Notes: generated by a model not told the origin, from the sequence alone. Positions 25,694 to 35,409 are shown, numbered from the stretch's first letter. The stretch is 64,000 bases of DNA from an uncultured Porphyromonadaceae bacterium (GCA_900548875.1 URMA01000002.1:1-64000); one strand, 5' to 3'. Numbers and translations: made by a program.

Positions 25694-28294
25694 TTACAGG
25701 CCGCCGATGGTTTTCAGCAACTGGTTTCCAAGTCCAATCGTGTAGCCGTGGGATTCAAATACGACACGGTTGAAAGTGTCGGCAATGATGAATACCGGTA
25801 GCGGCGAATGTTTGGGCAACTTCATTTCCTGATAGATGGCGTTGCGGATCGTCTGCTCGTTGTCGATGCCGAACACTACGTTCGACGGAAGTCCCTTTAT
25901 CGGTGCGGAACGGTATTTTTCGTAGGCTTTGCGGTCGGGGAAAAGCAGAATCATCTTGCGTCCCCATTTCTCAAGGTCGGCAGCTTTGGCGGCGATGTCC
26001 TTCAGGGCATGGTTGGTAGGCTCTTGTCCTACGCCCAGCACTCCGACGACGAAATATCCGCGGCCGGTGGTGAGCAGCACGGATGTCTCCTCTCCGGTTT
26101 CAGCCAGTGTAAACCGCGATTCGGAATCGAAATTGCCGATTACGCGGATGGCTTCCGTATTGTCGCGCATGACGAGCGGTGTTTCCGTCAACTTTCCGGC
26201 TTCCACGTTGAAGGTTGAAATTTGTGCAAGCACGCTGCCGTTGGCAAGACGTGTGCCGGTGGTGAGCAGGTAGTAGCCGCATTCCACTTCCGAAGGCTTC
26301 TTGAAAATATTGCTCCAGGGTTCAAAGTCGGGATATTGGAGGAGACGGAAAGTTTGTCCGTCGTTGACCGACAGCGTATAGTGGCGGTAATACTCGGGAT
26401 CGGCCAGGCGCGGAATCGCTTTGTAGTTCAGTTGAAGCTGTCCTGTTTCGTAGGTTTCGGAGTGGGAGAATTGTCGGACAAACACATCCTTGTCCTCAAA
26501 ACGGTAGAATACGTTGCCCGTGACATTGTCCACCCAGGTCGGTATGCCCATAGAGCGGGAGAGGGCCACATAGAACACTACCAGCGAATTGCTGTCGGCC
26601 ACGCGGCTCTGCCAAACGCCTTCCGGAGAAATTATCGTGTTGACGGTACAGAGGTCGTCGTTGACCGTTATGTTGTCGACACACCATTGGGCCACTTCCC
26701 AGGGGAAGTCGTGGAACCGTTTGGCCTGTTCAGGGGTTATTTCCTTTTTGAAGAAAGAACGGTAGTCTGTCAGCATTTCGTCTTTGACACGCGGTGCCAG
26801 TACTGCGACGGAATCCGCATGAATGTCCGTATTGTACAGGTGGTCGTCAAGCACCTGTTGCGGTGTGTCGCGAAGGTCCTTTTCCGAAAGTGTGGCAAGC
26901 AGTTGCAGCGCACGTTCCTTATAGCCTCTCTTGGCCGCAGTGCGCAGGTAGTTCATGATTTCCTTCCAGTTGCCGCGAGAGCCGATGATATACGGACTGA
27001 TGCTCTGGGCGTCGATGCCTGTCTGAAGGGCGAATTTTTCGATGGCAACACTGTCTGGGAATGTGGCAATGTAGGCGTTGCGGATAGAGTCTTCCTGATG
27101 GAAACGACGGTCGTTTTCGGCACGCTGTTCCGGCGTAACTTCTGGCAAATTGGCTTTTTCAGCCGGCGGAACAATGTCGAATGTTTCTGTGAACACGTCA
27201 CCTATATGGTGGTTAAGCATGACCTTGACAGCCGTGTCTTTACCAAAAGAAATCTTTTTCCAACCAAATCTGTTGTTTTTTGAGGCAAATACCACCATGT
27301 CGCCCAGTCCGGCCGACAGGTGGGCTTTCCCTTGGGCGTTGGTTTCCTTGCGCGAAACCGTATAGAATTCCGCATAGTTATAGAGCTTGAATTCGATGTT
27401 GGCTTCCGGTATGAATTTTCCGGTGGAATCCACAACTTCGACAGTGACGGGTGCGTTGTCGGCATAGTTGGAGATGACGTTGATTTCCGTATAGTTGGCC
27501 GTGGTTTTCATTATGTCTTCTGGGCCTTCGTAGTAGCCGAACACCTTTGTGTGCATCAGCATTCCGCGGCTGGCGGGAGCGTTGAACCATCCGAGGTTAA
27601 GGACCGGTTCCGGCTCACAGGCACCGAGAAAATACCATTTGCCGTCGACCCAGGCTTCAACCCATGCGTGATTGTCGTCGGTATGCGCCCAGCGCGGTGT
27701 GTAGACCTGACGTGCCGGAATGCCTACCGAACGGAGGGCAGCCACCAGCAGTGTGGATTCTTCCCCGCAACGGCCATAGCCGGTTTTGACGGTGGAAAGC
27801 GGTGAGCTGGTCCGTGCATCAGTAGGCTGGTAGTTGGCCTTTTCGTGGCACCAGTGGTTCACTTCCAGCACGGCGTCGTACATCGACAGGTCCTTGATGC
27901 GCGGCATCAGTTCGTCGTGGAACACCATGCGTGCGCTGTCGAGATTCTCATTGTTCACGCGTACCGGCAGCACAAAGTGGTAGAATACCTCCTCGGGAAT
28001 CTTGTCGCCCCAATCCGTTTCGTCGCGGGTGGCAAACGAACTGCGCACATTTTCCAGATAGAATTCACCGCTGTAGTCGGTGATGTCGCCTATGGGCATG
28101 TAGGCATAGAGAAAGGTCATGGCTTTCCGTTCGTCGGAATTCATTTTCGCGTCGAAAATGGCGAAAAGATTGCCTTCGGGAAGTTGCGTTTTCTTGTATT
28201 CAAAATCGCTGTTTACCCGCTCCCAGAAAGGGGTTGTCTTGCTGCAGGCGGCAAGCAGCAGCGGCAATAGCAGAATTGCAAATAACTTTTTCAT
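25694..28294 (-). CDS. Transglutaminase-like lipoprotein with thioredoxin-like C-terminus
   Basis: An 866-residue lipoprotein (lipobox LLAACS, Cys17) without the acidic surface signal. A transglutaminase-like domain (about 110-250) keeps Cys in TGYGRCGEES and His in NHAWVEAW; where the third residue (Asp) is expected the sequence reads LGACEPEP. A carboxypeptidase-regulatory-like beta domain (about 285-360) and a second transglutaminase-like part (about 520-640) follow. The last about 130 residues look like a thioredoxin fold (KMILLFPDRKAYEKY ... LPVFIIADTFNRVVF) without a CxxC. It probably acts on peptides or proteins in the periplasm. It starts nine bases after the fucosidase gene, so they share an mRNA. 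Confidence 0.85.
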   Translation of the reverse strand: MKKLFAILLLPLLLAACSKTTPFWERVNSDFEYKKTQLPEGNLFAIFDAKMNSDERKAMTFLYAYMPIGDITDYSGEFYLENVRSSFATRDETDWGDKIPEEVFYHFVLPVRVNNENLDSARMVFHDELMPRIKDLSMYDAVLEVNHWCHEKANYQPTDARTSSPLSTVKTGYGRCGEESTLLVAALRSVGIPARQVYTPRWAHTDDNHAWVEAWVDGKWYFLGACEPEPVLNLGWFNAPASRGMLMHTKVFGYYEGPEDIMKTTANYTEINVISNYADNAPVTVEVVDSTGKFIPEANIEFKLYNYAEFYTVSRKETNAQGKAHLSAGLGDMVVFASKNNRFGWKKISFGKDTAVKVMLNHHIGDVFTETFDIVPPAEKANLPEVTPEQRAENDRRFHQEDSIRNAYIATFPDSVAIEKFALQTGIDAQSISPYIIGSRGNWKEIMNYLRTAAKRGYKERALQLLATLSEKDLRDTPQQVLDDHLYNTDIHADSVAVLAPRVKDEMLTDYRSFFKKEITPEQAKRFHDFPWEVAQWCVDNITVNDDLCTVNTIISPEGVWQSRVADSNSLVVFYVALSRSMGIPTWVDNVTGNVFYRFEDKDVFVRQFSHSETYETGQLQLNYKAIPRLADPEYYRHYTLSVNDGQTFRLLQYPDFEPWSNIFKKPSEVECGYYLLTTGTRLANGSVLAQISTFNVEAGKLTETPLVMRDNTEAIRVIGNFDSESRFTLAETGEETSVLLTTGRGYFVVGVLGVGQEPTNHALKDIAAKAADLEKWGRKMILLFPDRKAYEKYRSAPIKGLPSNVVFGIDNEQTIRNAIYQEMKLPKHSPLPVFIIADTFNRVVFESHGYTIGLGNQLLKTIGGL

Positions 28295-28303
28295 ATCAGC
28301 AGT

Positions 28304-29602
28304 TTAAAAGGTTAATTCAATGATTCTGTCAATGTCTTTTGGCACATTGCCCAACCGCACAACGATTCCTTCGCCTTTCACTTTGTCGAACTTTACAGTT
28401 TCACTGTTGTTCAGGCATCGTGCGGATTTCACGGTTTCCGTCACCGGCAGGAACAGGGCGTTGTCGGCGAGTTCGAGAATATGTACATAGAGTTTGTTGT
28501 CCTTGCGTGTGGTCACGCCCCACGGATGTGGCGGAATCTCTCCGCCTCGTGTCCCATAGATGCTTTCACCGTATTTTCCAAGCCATTCTCCCATTTCTCG
28601 CAGCCGTTCGACAGCCTGTTCCGGCAGTCGCCCGTCGGGTTGTGGGCCGATGTTCAGCAGAAGATTGCCACTGCGTCCGGCGGCACGCACTAGATAGCGG
28701 ACGAGTTCGGCGGTGGGCTTGTAGTTGAGGTCCGTGATTTTATATCCCCACATTCCGTTCATCGTCTCGCAAGTTTCCAGCGGCAACCGGCTGATGGCCT
28801 GTCCCGACAGTCCGGCCGTGTTTTCACCCGGCAGGTCGCGCTCAAAGATTTGGATGTCTTCCCCTTCAAACGGTTCGAGGTGATGGTTGTTGCCGACAAG
28901 ACATGCCGGCTGCAGCCCGTGAATATGGTCGTAAAGTCCACGCAGTTTCCAGTCGAAATCCGGATTCTGGTCCTGGTCCCACACTCCGTCAAACCAGATG
29001 GCTCCTATTTCTCCGTAGCCGGTCAGCAGTTCCGTCAGTTGGTTTTTCATGAATTCGTAGTAGTGCGGGTAGCTGATGGCTGTACCCGGTCGGCCGGTAC
29101 CCCGACCGGTGCGGCCTCGCGGCGCATCGTCGCGCCACCAGTCGATGAGCGAATAGTAGAGGTGCAGTTTAATGTCCTGCCGTTGGCACTCGTCGGCAAG
29201 CTGGCGGACTACATCCTTTCCGTAAGGAGTGGCGTCAACGATGTTGTAGTCGGACTGGTCCGTGTCCCACATGGAGAATCCTTCGTGGTGGCGAGATGTG
29301 AAGCAGATGTATTTTGCTCCGGAGCCTTTGATGGCATCCACCCATTCTTTGGCGTTGAAGTTGTGGGGATAGAAGGCGTCAGCAAGTTTTTCGTATTCCT
29401 TGTAATGGATGTTTTTGTTGGTCATCGTCCATTCACCTGTGGCAAGCATGGCATAGAGTCCCCAGTGGATAAATATTCCGAATTTGGCATCCTGAAATTC
29501 TGTCCGGGCCCGGAGGTTGGATTCCGTCGGCGTGTAGGGCGCTTGCGCCTGCATGTTGAACAGGAGGGCTAATGCGGCAGTGATGAGGAATAGTTTCTTC
29601 AT
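28304..29602 (-). CDS. Alpha-L-fucosidase, GH29
   Basis: A 432-residue exported glycosidase, with a signal peptide at 1-20, that removes alpha-L-fucose from glycans such as mucin or milk oligosaccharides. GH29 hallmarks: FGIFIHWGLY, FTSRHHEGFSMWDT and the nucleophile Asp205 in AIWFDGVWD. The general acid/base residue varies in GH29 and I cannot place it. The ATG at 29602 (MKKLFLITAALALLF) is chosen because it gives a proper signal peptide; 14 further in-frame codons upstream do not. First gene of a two-gene operon. The enzyme fits a gut commensal lifestyle. Confidence 0.93.
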   Translation of the reverse strand: MKKLFLITAALALLFNMQAQAPYTPTESNLRARTEFQDAKFGIFIHWGLYAMLATGEWTMTNKNIHYKEYEKLADAFYPHNFNAKEWVDAIKGSGAKYICFTSRHHEGFSMWDTDQSDYNIVDATPYGKDVVRQLADECQRQDIKLHLYYSLIDWWRDDAPRGRTGRGTGRPGTAISYPHYYEFMKNQLTELLTGYGEIGAIWFDGVWDQDQNPDFDWKLRGLYDHIHGLQPACLVGNNHHLEPFEGEDIQIFERDLPGENTAGLSGQAISRLPLETCETMNGMWGYKITDLNYKPTAELVRYLVRAAGRSGNLLLNIGPQPDGRLPEQAVERLREMGEWLGKYGESIYGTRGGEIPPHPWGVTTRKDNKLYVHILELADNALFLPVTETVKSARCLNNSETVKFDKVKGEGIVVRLGNVPKDIDRIIELTF

Positions 29603-29691
29603 TTTGCGGATTTTAATGGTTTTTATGTTTTTAAATGGTAACAATACAAAATTAATAAAATCGCTTTCAATGGCAAACTACTGACTGAAAA

Positions 29692-29732
29692 AAAGAAAAA
29701 AGGCTGCCAATTCTCTTCCGAACGGCAGCCTT
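29692..29732 (-). terminator. asd terminator
   Basis: Minus strand: stem AAGGCTGCC / GGCAGCCTT (29732-29724 with 29708-29700), followed by TTTTTTCTTTTTT. Confidence 0.9.
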
Positions 29733-29754
29733 GTATCATAAAGTGGCGTGAGAA

Positions 29755-30762
29755 TTATTTCTTGTTTGCAAGCATGTACATCGCAATCTGTACGGCGTTG
29801 AGGGCGGCGCCTTTCTTGATTTGGTCGCCTACAACCCAGAACGAGAGACCATTTTCATTGGTGAGGTCCTTGCGGATGCGTCCTACGTATACAGGGTCCT
29901 GGTTGGCCACGAAGAGCGGCATCGGGTATTCCTTTTTTGCAGGATTGTCGACCACGACAACGCCTTTGGCCTTGCTGAAGGCTTCGCGGGCTTCTTCCAC
30001 GCTTATCGGACGTTCCGTTTCCACCCAGATGGCTTCGCTGTGGGCGCGCATTACCGGTACGCGCACGCAGGTTGCGCTGACGTTCAGCTTCGGAGCGTGC
30101 ATGATTTTTTTCGTTTCGTTGTACATCTTCATTTCCTCTTTCGTATATCCGTTGTCCATGAATACGTCGATGTGAGGAATAACATTGAATGCCAGCTGAT
30201 AGGCGAATTTTTCAACCGTCGGTTCCTTGCCTTCGGCCAGTTCCTTGTATTGGTTGACCAGTTCGTCCATGGCAGCCGCACCTGCACCGCTGGCAGCCTG
30301 ATAGCTGGCGACGTGTACCGACTTGATGGGCGAAAGGTCGTTGATGGCCTTCAATGCCACTACCATCTGAATGGTCGTGCAGTTAGGATTGGCAATGATG
30401 TGGCGGGGAGCGTTGAAGGCATCGTCGCCGTTCACCTCCGGAACAACCAAAGGAACATCGTCGTCCATGCGGAATGCGCTGGAGTTGTCAATCATGATGG
30501 TTCCGTATTTAGTGATGGTGTCCGCAAATTCTTTCGAAGTGCCTGCGCCGGCTGATGTGAATGCTATGTCGACGCCTTTGAAATCATCGTTGTGGCAGAG
30601 TTCTTTCACCACGTAATCTTTGCCTTTGAACGTGTATGTTCGTCCGGCACTGCGTTTAGAGCCGAAAAGCATCAGATCATCGACAGGAAAATTCTGTTCA
30701 TCCAGAACGCGCAGGAATTCTTGTCCTACGGCACCGCTGGCACCAACAATAGCTACTTTCAT
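29755..30762 (-). CDS. asd: Aspartate-semialdehyde dehydrogenase
   Basis: A 335-residue NADPH-dependent enzyme that reduces aspartyl phosphate to aspartate semialdehyde, the branch point to lysine, diaminopimelate, threonine and methionine. The N-terminal nucleotide-binding motif GASGAVGQEFL (7-17) is intact, and the catalytic Cys128 lies in NPNCTTIQM. Length and order match the bacterial enzyme. It is transcribed alone, ends at a strong terminator, and has a TACTTTTG -7 box (minus strand, 30821-30814). Confidence 0.95.
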   Translation of the reverse strand: MKVAIVGASGAVGQEFLRVLDEQNFPVDDLMLFGSKRSAGRTYTFKGKDYVVKELCHNDDFKGVDIAFTSAGAGTSKEFADTITKYGTIMIDNSSAFRMDDDVPLVVPEVNGDDAFNAPRHIIANPNCTTIQMVVALKAINDLSPIKSVHVASYQAASGAGAAAMDELVNQYKELAEGKEPTVEKFAYQLAFNVIPHIDVFMDNGYTKEEMKMYNETKKIMHAPKLNVSATCVRVPVMRAHSEAIWVETERPISVEEAREAFSKAKGVVVVDNPAKKEYPMPLFVANQDPVYVGRIRKDLTNENGLSFWVVGDQIKKGAALNAVQIAMYMLANKK

Positions 30763-31078
30763 TTTTTATCAGTTTTACGTTATATCTTTTAATTAAATGA
30801 ATAAGATTGGTTGCAAAAGTACAAATATTTATAGGAATACGCTAACAAAAGTCATGAATATTTGTCGTTTTTTGTAAAAAAGTTGCAGAAATATGGGTTT
30901 TCGTCGTTTCAAAGTGAAAAATGAACGGAGAATTGGGATTTCTTGATTTTTTCTTGCCTGCTTTTTTCGTTTTTATTGCCAAAATTTGTAAATTTGCTTA
31001 TGTCTACTGCAATGCGTATCCTACGGTTAGCCATGCGGGGGCATTTTGGTATGTAACTGACAAATACAGTTTGATTGA
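30763..31078. promoter_or_regulatory. Divergent promoter region between asd and the antiporter gene
   Basis: This 316-base AT-rich stretch has no gene. For asd, the minus strand shows TACTTTTG (complement at 30814-30821). For the antiporter, the plus strand shows TAAATTTG at 30989-30996, T-rich at -33, giving an 80-base leader. Nothing else is evident. Confidence 0.5.
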
Positions 31079-33247
31079 ATGGATACACTTTTCGACATCA
31101 CTTTCCCGATAACCGATCCCACATGGATTTTCTTTCTTGTGCTTTGCATCATTCTGTTGGCTCCTATTGTGCTCGGAAAGTTCAATATTCCGCATATCAT
31201 CGGAATGATTTTCGCCGGCGTGATTGTCGGGGAGCACGGGTTGAACATTCTTGCCCGCGACAGCAGCTTTGAGCTTTTCGGTCAGGTGGGGCTGTTCTAT
31301 ATCATGTTCCTTGCCGGATTGGAAATGAACATGGAGAATTTCAAGAGCATTCGTGGAAAGGCGGTCACGCTCGGACTTATGGCTTTTATCGTGCCGATGG
31401 TGCTGGGATTTCTCAGCAACGTGTATGTGTTGAAATACAGTGTCCTGACTTCTTTGCTTTTGGCGAGTATGTATGCCTCGCATACGCTGGTTGCCTATCC
31501 GATAGTCATACGCTACGGCATTTCGCGCCATCGAAGTGTGAGTATTGCCGTCGGTGCCACGGCGGTGACCGACACGCTGACGCTTCTCGTGCTTGCCATT
31601 ATCGGCGGCATGTTCAAGGGAGAGGAGGCCGGTTCGCTGGGGTGGCTGTGGCTTATTATTAATGTAATGCTTGTCGGCGGTGCGATTGTCTATCTGTTCC
31701 CACGTATCGGCCGGTGGTTTTTCCGTCAGTACAGCAATGGGGTGGTGCTGTTTATCTTCGTTCTTGCCATGGTGTTTATGGCAGCCGGACTGATGGAGCT
31801 TATCGGTATGGAAGGCATTTTGGGAGCCTTTCTTGCCGGACTGGTGCTGAACCGTCTGATTCCGCGCGTATCTCCGCTGATGCATCATCTTGAATTTGTC
31901 GGTAATGCCCTGTTCATCCCTTATTTCCTGATTGGGGTGGGGATGCTGATTGACGTGCGTGTATTCTTTGGCCATGTCGAATCGATGAAGGTGGCCGGCG
32001 TGATGATAGTGATGGCCCTTCTCACCAAATGGATTGCGGCGTTTCTGACACAGAAGATATGCCGGTTGGAAAAGGTGGAGCGTGAATTGATTTTCGGACT
32101 GAGCAATGCCCAGGCTGCTGCCACGTTGGCGGCTGTGTTGGTGGGCTACAATATTACGCTCGACAATGGCGAGCGCCTGCTGAACGACGATGTGCTGAAC
32201 GGTACCATCGTGCTGATTCTTGTCACCTGCGTTGTCAGCTCGTTCATGACCGAGCGTGCGGCTAAGCGGCTGGCGATGGCTGAGGCCGACAAGTCGGAGG
32301 ACGAGGACTTGACGCAGAAGGATGAAAAGGAACGGATTCTGATTTCGTTGGGTAATCCTGAAACCATCAATTATCTGGTAAGCCTTGCACTGGTGATACG
32401 CGATAGCCGGCAGAAAAACAATCTGTATGCACTGAACGTGATAAACGACAGCAATACCCACTCCCGCATCCGACAGGGAAAGATGTCGCTCGAAAAGGCG
32501 GGCAGGATTGCCAGTGCCGTCGATGTCCCCTTGCAGCTGCTGAGCCGTTATGACTTGAACATTGCTTCCGGCATCGTGCATACGCAGAAGGAAATTGAAG
32601 CGACCGACGTGATTGTCGGTCTGCACCGCAAGTCGAACATAATCGATTCGTTTCTCGGAAACCTGACGGAAACCTTGCTGACGGAAATCAGCCGGGAGAT
32701 AATCGTGGTGAAAATGCTGATGCCGCTCAATACGATTCGCCGCATTGTAGTGGCTGTGCCGCCGAATGCCGAATATGAAAGCGGTTTTGCAAAATGGGTA
32801 AGACAGATGGGCAAGCTGAGCAGCGAACTTGGCTGCCGCATCTATTTCCATGCCGCTGCGCAGACGCTGGAGTATATCGGCCGGCTGTTGGGCACGAAGG
32901 CTGCTTCCGACATGGTGCGGCTGAACCGAATGGACAGTTGGGACGATCTCCTGTTGCTGTCGACGGAAGTGAACTACGACCATCTGCTGGTGATTGTCAG
33001 CGCCCGTCGTGGTACGATGTCGTACTTGAGTTCATTCGAGCATCTGGCGTCCCAGATCAGTCACTATTTTGCCAATACCAGTCTTATGGTGGTATATCCC
33101 GACCAACTGGGCGAAGGTCATGAGCTTCCGGCGATTGCCAATCCGCTTTCGGGCTCCGTCAATCCGCGAATACCGGTGGTATATGAGCATGTCAAGAAGC
33201 AGTGGCGCGTTTTCAGAAAGTGGTGGGGAAAGAAGAGCGGCAACTGA
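31079..33247 (+). CDS. CPA2-family cation/proton antiporter with USP-like C-terminus
   Basis: A 722-residue protein. The first about 400 residues hold 12 or so membrane helices of the Na+/H+ exchanger (CPA2, KefB-like) fold, with typical segments GMIFAGVIVGEHGLN, FLAGLEMNM and GAFLAGLVLNRLIP. The cytoplasmic tail (about 425-700) resembles tandem universal-stress-protein domains that may bind nucleotides and gate the carrier. It would exchange Na+ or K+ for protons in pH or salt homeostasis. The transported ion is unknown. Monocistronic, ending at a strong terminator. Confidence 0.9.
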   Translation: MDTLFDITFPITDPTWIFFLVLCIILLAPIVLGKFNIPHIIGMIFAGVIVGEHGLNILARDSSFELFGQVGLFYIMFLAGLEMNMENFKSIRGKAVTLGLMAFIVPMVLGFLSNVYVLKYSVLTSLLLASMYASHTLVAYPIVIRYGISRHRSVSIAVGATAVTDTLTLLVLAIIGGMFKGEEAGSLGWLWLIINVMLVGGAIVYLFPRIGRWFFRQYSNGVVLFIFVLAMVFMAAGLMELIGMEGILGAFLAGLVLNRLIPRVSPLMHHLEFVGNALFIPYFLIGVGMLIDVRVFFGHVESMKVAGVMIVMALLTKWIAAFLTQKICRLEKVERELIFGLSNAQAAATLAAVLVGYNITLDNGERLLNDDVLNGTIVLILVTCVVSSFMTERAAKRLAMAEADKSEDEDLTQKDEKERILISLGNPETINYLVSLALVIRDSRQKNNLYALNVINDSNTHSRIRQGKMSLEKAGRIASAVDVPLQLLSRYDLNIASGIVHTQKEIEATDVIVGLHRKSNIIDSFLGNLTETLLTEISREIIVVKMLMPLNTIRRIVVAVPPNAEYESGFAKWVRQMGKLSSELGCRIYFHAAAQTLEYIGRLLGTKAASDMVRLNRMDSWDDLLLLSTEVNYDHLLVIVSARRGTMSYLSSFEHLASQISHYFANTSLMVVYPDQLGEGHELPAIANPLSGSVNPRIPVVYEHVKKQWRVFRKWWGKKSGN

Positions 33248-33288
33248 TGGTTGCCCTGACTCCGTTTTGCGGAGCTGTAGAAATACGA

Positions 33289-33325
33289 CAAGGGCGGTGC
33301 ATGTGGCTATCCTGCACCGCCCTTG
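33289..33325. terminator. Bidirectional terminator between antiporter and GlmU-like genes
   Basis: Perfect 13-bp inverted repeat (CAAGGGCGGTGCA at 33289-33301, complement at 33313-33325) between converging genes. The flanking T runs are short. Confidence 0.8.
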
Positions 33326-33348
33326 TTGCGTAATTCTTGCCAAGTGGT

Positions 33349-34551
33349 TTATTTGTAGTTGTCGGCAATGTTGTAGATGGAATAGAATATTTCCTTGTCG
33401 ACTTCGCTCAACTCAATGTTGCGGCGAGCCATCACGCGCTTCGCAATGTCGAAGAATTTTGCCATCGGCACGTCGGTATATCCGGCTACACTGCCTTCAG
33501 AAAACGAGGCCACGAAATTGCGCGGGAAACCGGCTCCGTGGACATTTACACCGACACCGATGACGGTGGCCGTGTTGAACATGCAGTTGATGCCCGCCTT
33601 CGAGTGGTCGCCCATAATCAGACCGCAGAACTGGAGTCCCGTTTTCACGAAGCGGTGGGCGCGGTAGTTCCACAGTTTGATTTCCGTATAGTCGTTTTTC
33701 AGGTTCGAGGCATTTGTTCCGGCTCCGAGGTTACACCATTCGCCGATGACGGCATTGCCGAGGAATCCGTCGTGCGCCTTGTTGCTGTAGCCAATCATCA
33801 CTACGTTGTTCAGTTCTCCTCCCACTTTGCAGTACGGGCCGAGAGTGGTGGCTCCATAGATTTTAGCCCCCATGTTCACGAAGCAGTGTTCGGCGGCGGC
33901 AAACGGGGCACGGATGCAGGCACCTTCCATGACGGTGCTGTCTTTACCTATATATATAGGACCGTTTGTCGTGTTGAACGTGGCGGCTTCCACCCAGGCA
34001 CCTTCCTCGATGAAAATTGTAGGTGTTCCGTCGGGGAAGTGGGTAGGTCCGACAACGGTGCAGGTCTTGCTGAGCGGCTGTGACTCGCGTCCTGCCACAA
34101 CGAGCGGATAGTCGGCGGCCATGGCACGGTCATTGTAGAGAAATATGTCGTACAGCTGGTGGATGCCGAAAACGTCGCCCTCGTAGTTCACTTTCTTTGT
34201 GAAATTGTGGTTTTCGAAGTCGGCAAAGGTTCCGCAGTAGCCCAGCAGGGTGTCGTCAGCGATAAGAGCCTCGCCCGACTGTAGCGCCAGCAGTGCGGCT
34301 GTCAGTTGGGGGTCAGGGCAGATGTTGCCGGCTATGAAAAGATTGTCGGCAGCCTCCGTCATCGGAAATTTCGCGCGCAGGTAGTCCTTCGTCAGGTAGG
34401 AGAATGTTGCCTGCGGCAGGTATTTCCCCCATTTTTCGCGTATGGTGAGGATGCCGAAGCGAATGTCGGCAAGCGGTCGTGTATAGGAAATCGGGAGCAA
34501 ATCGGTCCACGTATCCTTGTCGTCGAAAAAAATGACGTTCAGTTGTTCCAT
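33349..34551 (-). CDS. GlmU-like putative sugar nucleotidyltransferase
   Basis: A 400-residue protein of the GlmU-like family common in Bacteroidetes. The N-terminal half begins with a nucleotidyltransferase-like strand (NVIFFDDKDTWTDLLPISYTRPLADIR) but lacks the classic GxGTRM loop. The C-terminal half (about 190-370) is a left-handed beta-helix of hexapeptide repeats, as in acyltransferases (GPIYIGKDSTVMEGACIRAP, AVIGEWCNLGAGTNASN). It probably activates or acetylates a sugar phosphate for cell-surface synthesis; the reaction is not proven. The ATG at 34551 matches the family N-terminus better than the TTG at 34575. Confidence 0.85.
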   Translation of the reverse strand: MEQLNVIFFDDKDTWTDLLPISYTRPLADIRFGILTIREKWGKYLPQATFSYLTKDYLRAKFPMTEAADNLFIAGNICPDPQLTAALLALQSGEALIADDTLLGYCGTFADFENHNFTKKVNYEGDVFGIHQLYDIFLYNDRAMAADYPLVVAGRESQPLSKTCTVVGPTHFPDGTPTIFIEEGAWVEAATFNTTNGPIYIGKDSTVMEGACIRAPFAAAEHCFVNMGAKIYGATTLGPYCKVGGELNNVVMIGYSNKAHDGFLGNAVIGEWCNLGAGTNASNLKNDYTEIKLWNYRAHRFVKTGLQFCGLIMGDHSKAGINCMFNTATVIGVGVNVHGAGFPRNFVASFSEGSVAGYTDVPMAKFFDIAKRVMARRNIELSEVDKEIFYSIYNIADNYK

Positions 34552-34770
34552 ATCTTCAGTGTATTTGATTTTCAAAGGTAGTAAATTGTTTCAAGAATTG
34601 AGTCCATTTTCCCGGCAATCTTGCCCGAAGGGCTGGAATGTGTTATACAACATAGTTAAAAATAAATAATATATCTATATTTATTGTTAAATAATATAAT
34701 ACATGGGTGCATAAAAACCGCATAAAATCGGCAAAATGGCTCATTACTATATAAGAAGTGACTAAAAACA

Positions 34771-34802
34771 TTTGGCAGATAGGAATTTAGTGTGTATCTT
34801 TG
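34771..34802 (+). promoter_or_regulatory. Promoter of the str/S10/spc/alpha cluster
   Basis: TTTG at 34771-34774, exactly 20 bases, TATCTTTG at 34795-34802: a perfect Bacteroidetes vegetative promoter. The leader to rpsL is about 135 bases and contains a small hairpin (CGGAT 34813-34817, ATCCG 34822-34826). The other bases of the 392-base gap before rpsL are AT-rich without further features. Confidence 0.85.
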
Positions 34803-34943
34803 CAACGCTTTTCGGATAGGCATCCGAGTGGTTTAGCAACGCCTTTAAAATCAGGGGCAAGAAGTGTCAATACCATAAAGATGTAAGTCCGTCAAAAACG
34901 AAACATTAGATTTAATTAATAGTAATAAACAAAAAGAACTAAG

Positions 34944-35348
34944 ATGCCTACAATTCAGCAATTAGTAAGAAAAGGACGTGCAGCATTGGAAGACAAGAGC
35001 AAGTCACCGGCATTGGACAGCTGTCCGCAACGCCGTGGTGTTTGCGTCCGTGTTTACACAACAACTCCTAAGAAACCTAATTCGGCAATGCGTAAAGTTG
35101 CCCGTGTGAGATTGACTAACGGTAAAGAGGTGAACTCTTATATCCCGGGTGAAGGTCACAACTTGCAAGAACACTCAATCGTAATGGTACGTGGCGGTCG
35201 TGTTAAGGACCTCCCAGGTGTACGTTACCACATTGTCAGAGGTACATTGGATACTGCAGGAGTTGCAGGAAGAACACAGCGTCGTTCAAAATACGGTGCA
35301 AAACGTCCAAAACCAGGAGCTGCTCCAGCTGCAAAGGGTAAGAAGTAA
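34944..35348 (+). CDS. rpsL: 30S ribosomal protein S12
   Basis: 134 residues. The conserved decoding-centre loops are intact: KSPALDSCPQRRGVCVRVYTT and KKPNSAMRKVARVRL, with the lysine (TPKKPNSA) whose mutation gives streptomycin resistance being wild type, and PGVRYHIVRGTLD. S12 monitors codon-anticodon pairing at the A site. First gene of the cluster, behind its main promoter. Confidence 0.97.
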   Translation: MPTIQQLVRKGRAALEDKSKSPALDSCPQRRGVCVRVYTTTPKKPNSAMRKVARVRLTNGKEVNSYIPGEGHNLQEHSIVMVRGGRVKDLPGVRYHIVRGTLDTAGVAGRTQRRSKYGAKRPKPGAAPAAKGKK

Positions 35349-35375
35349 TAACCCCCGAGCACAAACGCAGAGAGA

Positions 35376-35409
35376 TAAACAAAACAAGTTTAAACTTAGT
35401 TTTTGTTTA
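35376..35409 (+). promoter_or_regulatory. Hairpin between rpsL and rpsG
   Basis: A near-continuous inverted repeat (TAAACAAAA...AAGTTTAAACTT...TTTTTGTTTA) lies in the unusually long 156-base gap between rpsL and rpsG. It could be a partial terminator, an RNase processing site or an S7-responsive leader. Confidence 0.45.

Noticed and set aside
31004..32983. 659-codon minus-strand frame across the antiporter gene
   Set aside because: Antisense to a complete membrane protein gene; low-complexity, His/Gln-rich composition and no ribosome binding site.
34813..34880. tRNA-like stretch before rpsL (GAGTGGTTTAGCAACGCC, TTTAAAATC)
   Set aside because: No acceptor stem pairing and no T-loop; only a passing resemblance to a Leu or Ser tRNA.
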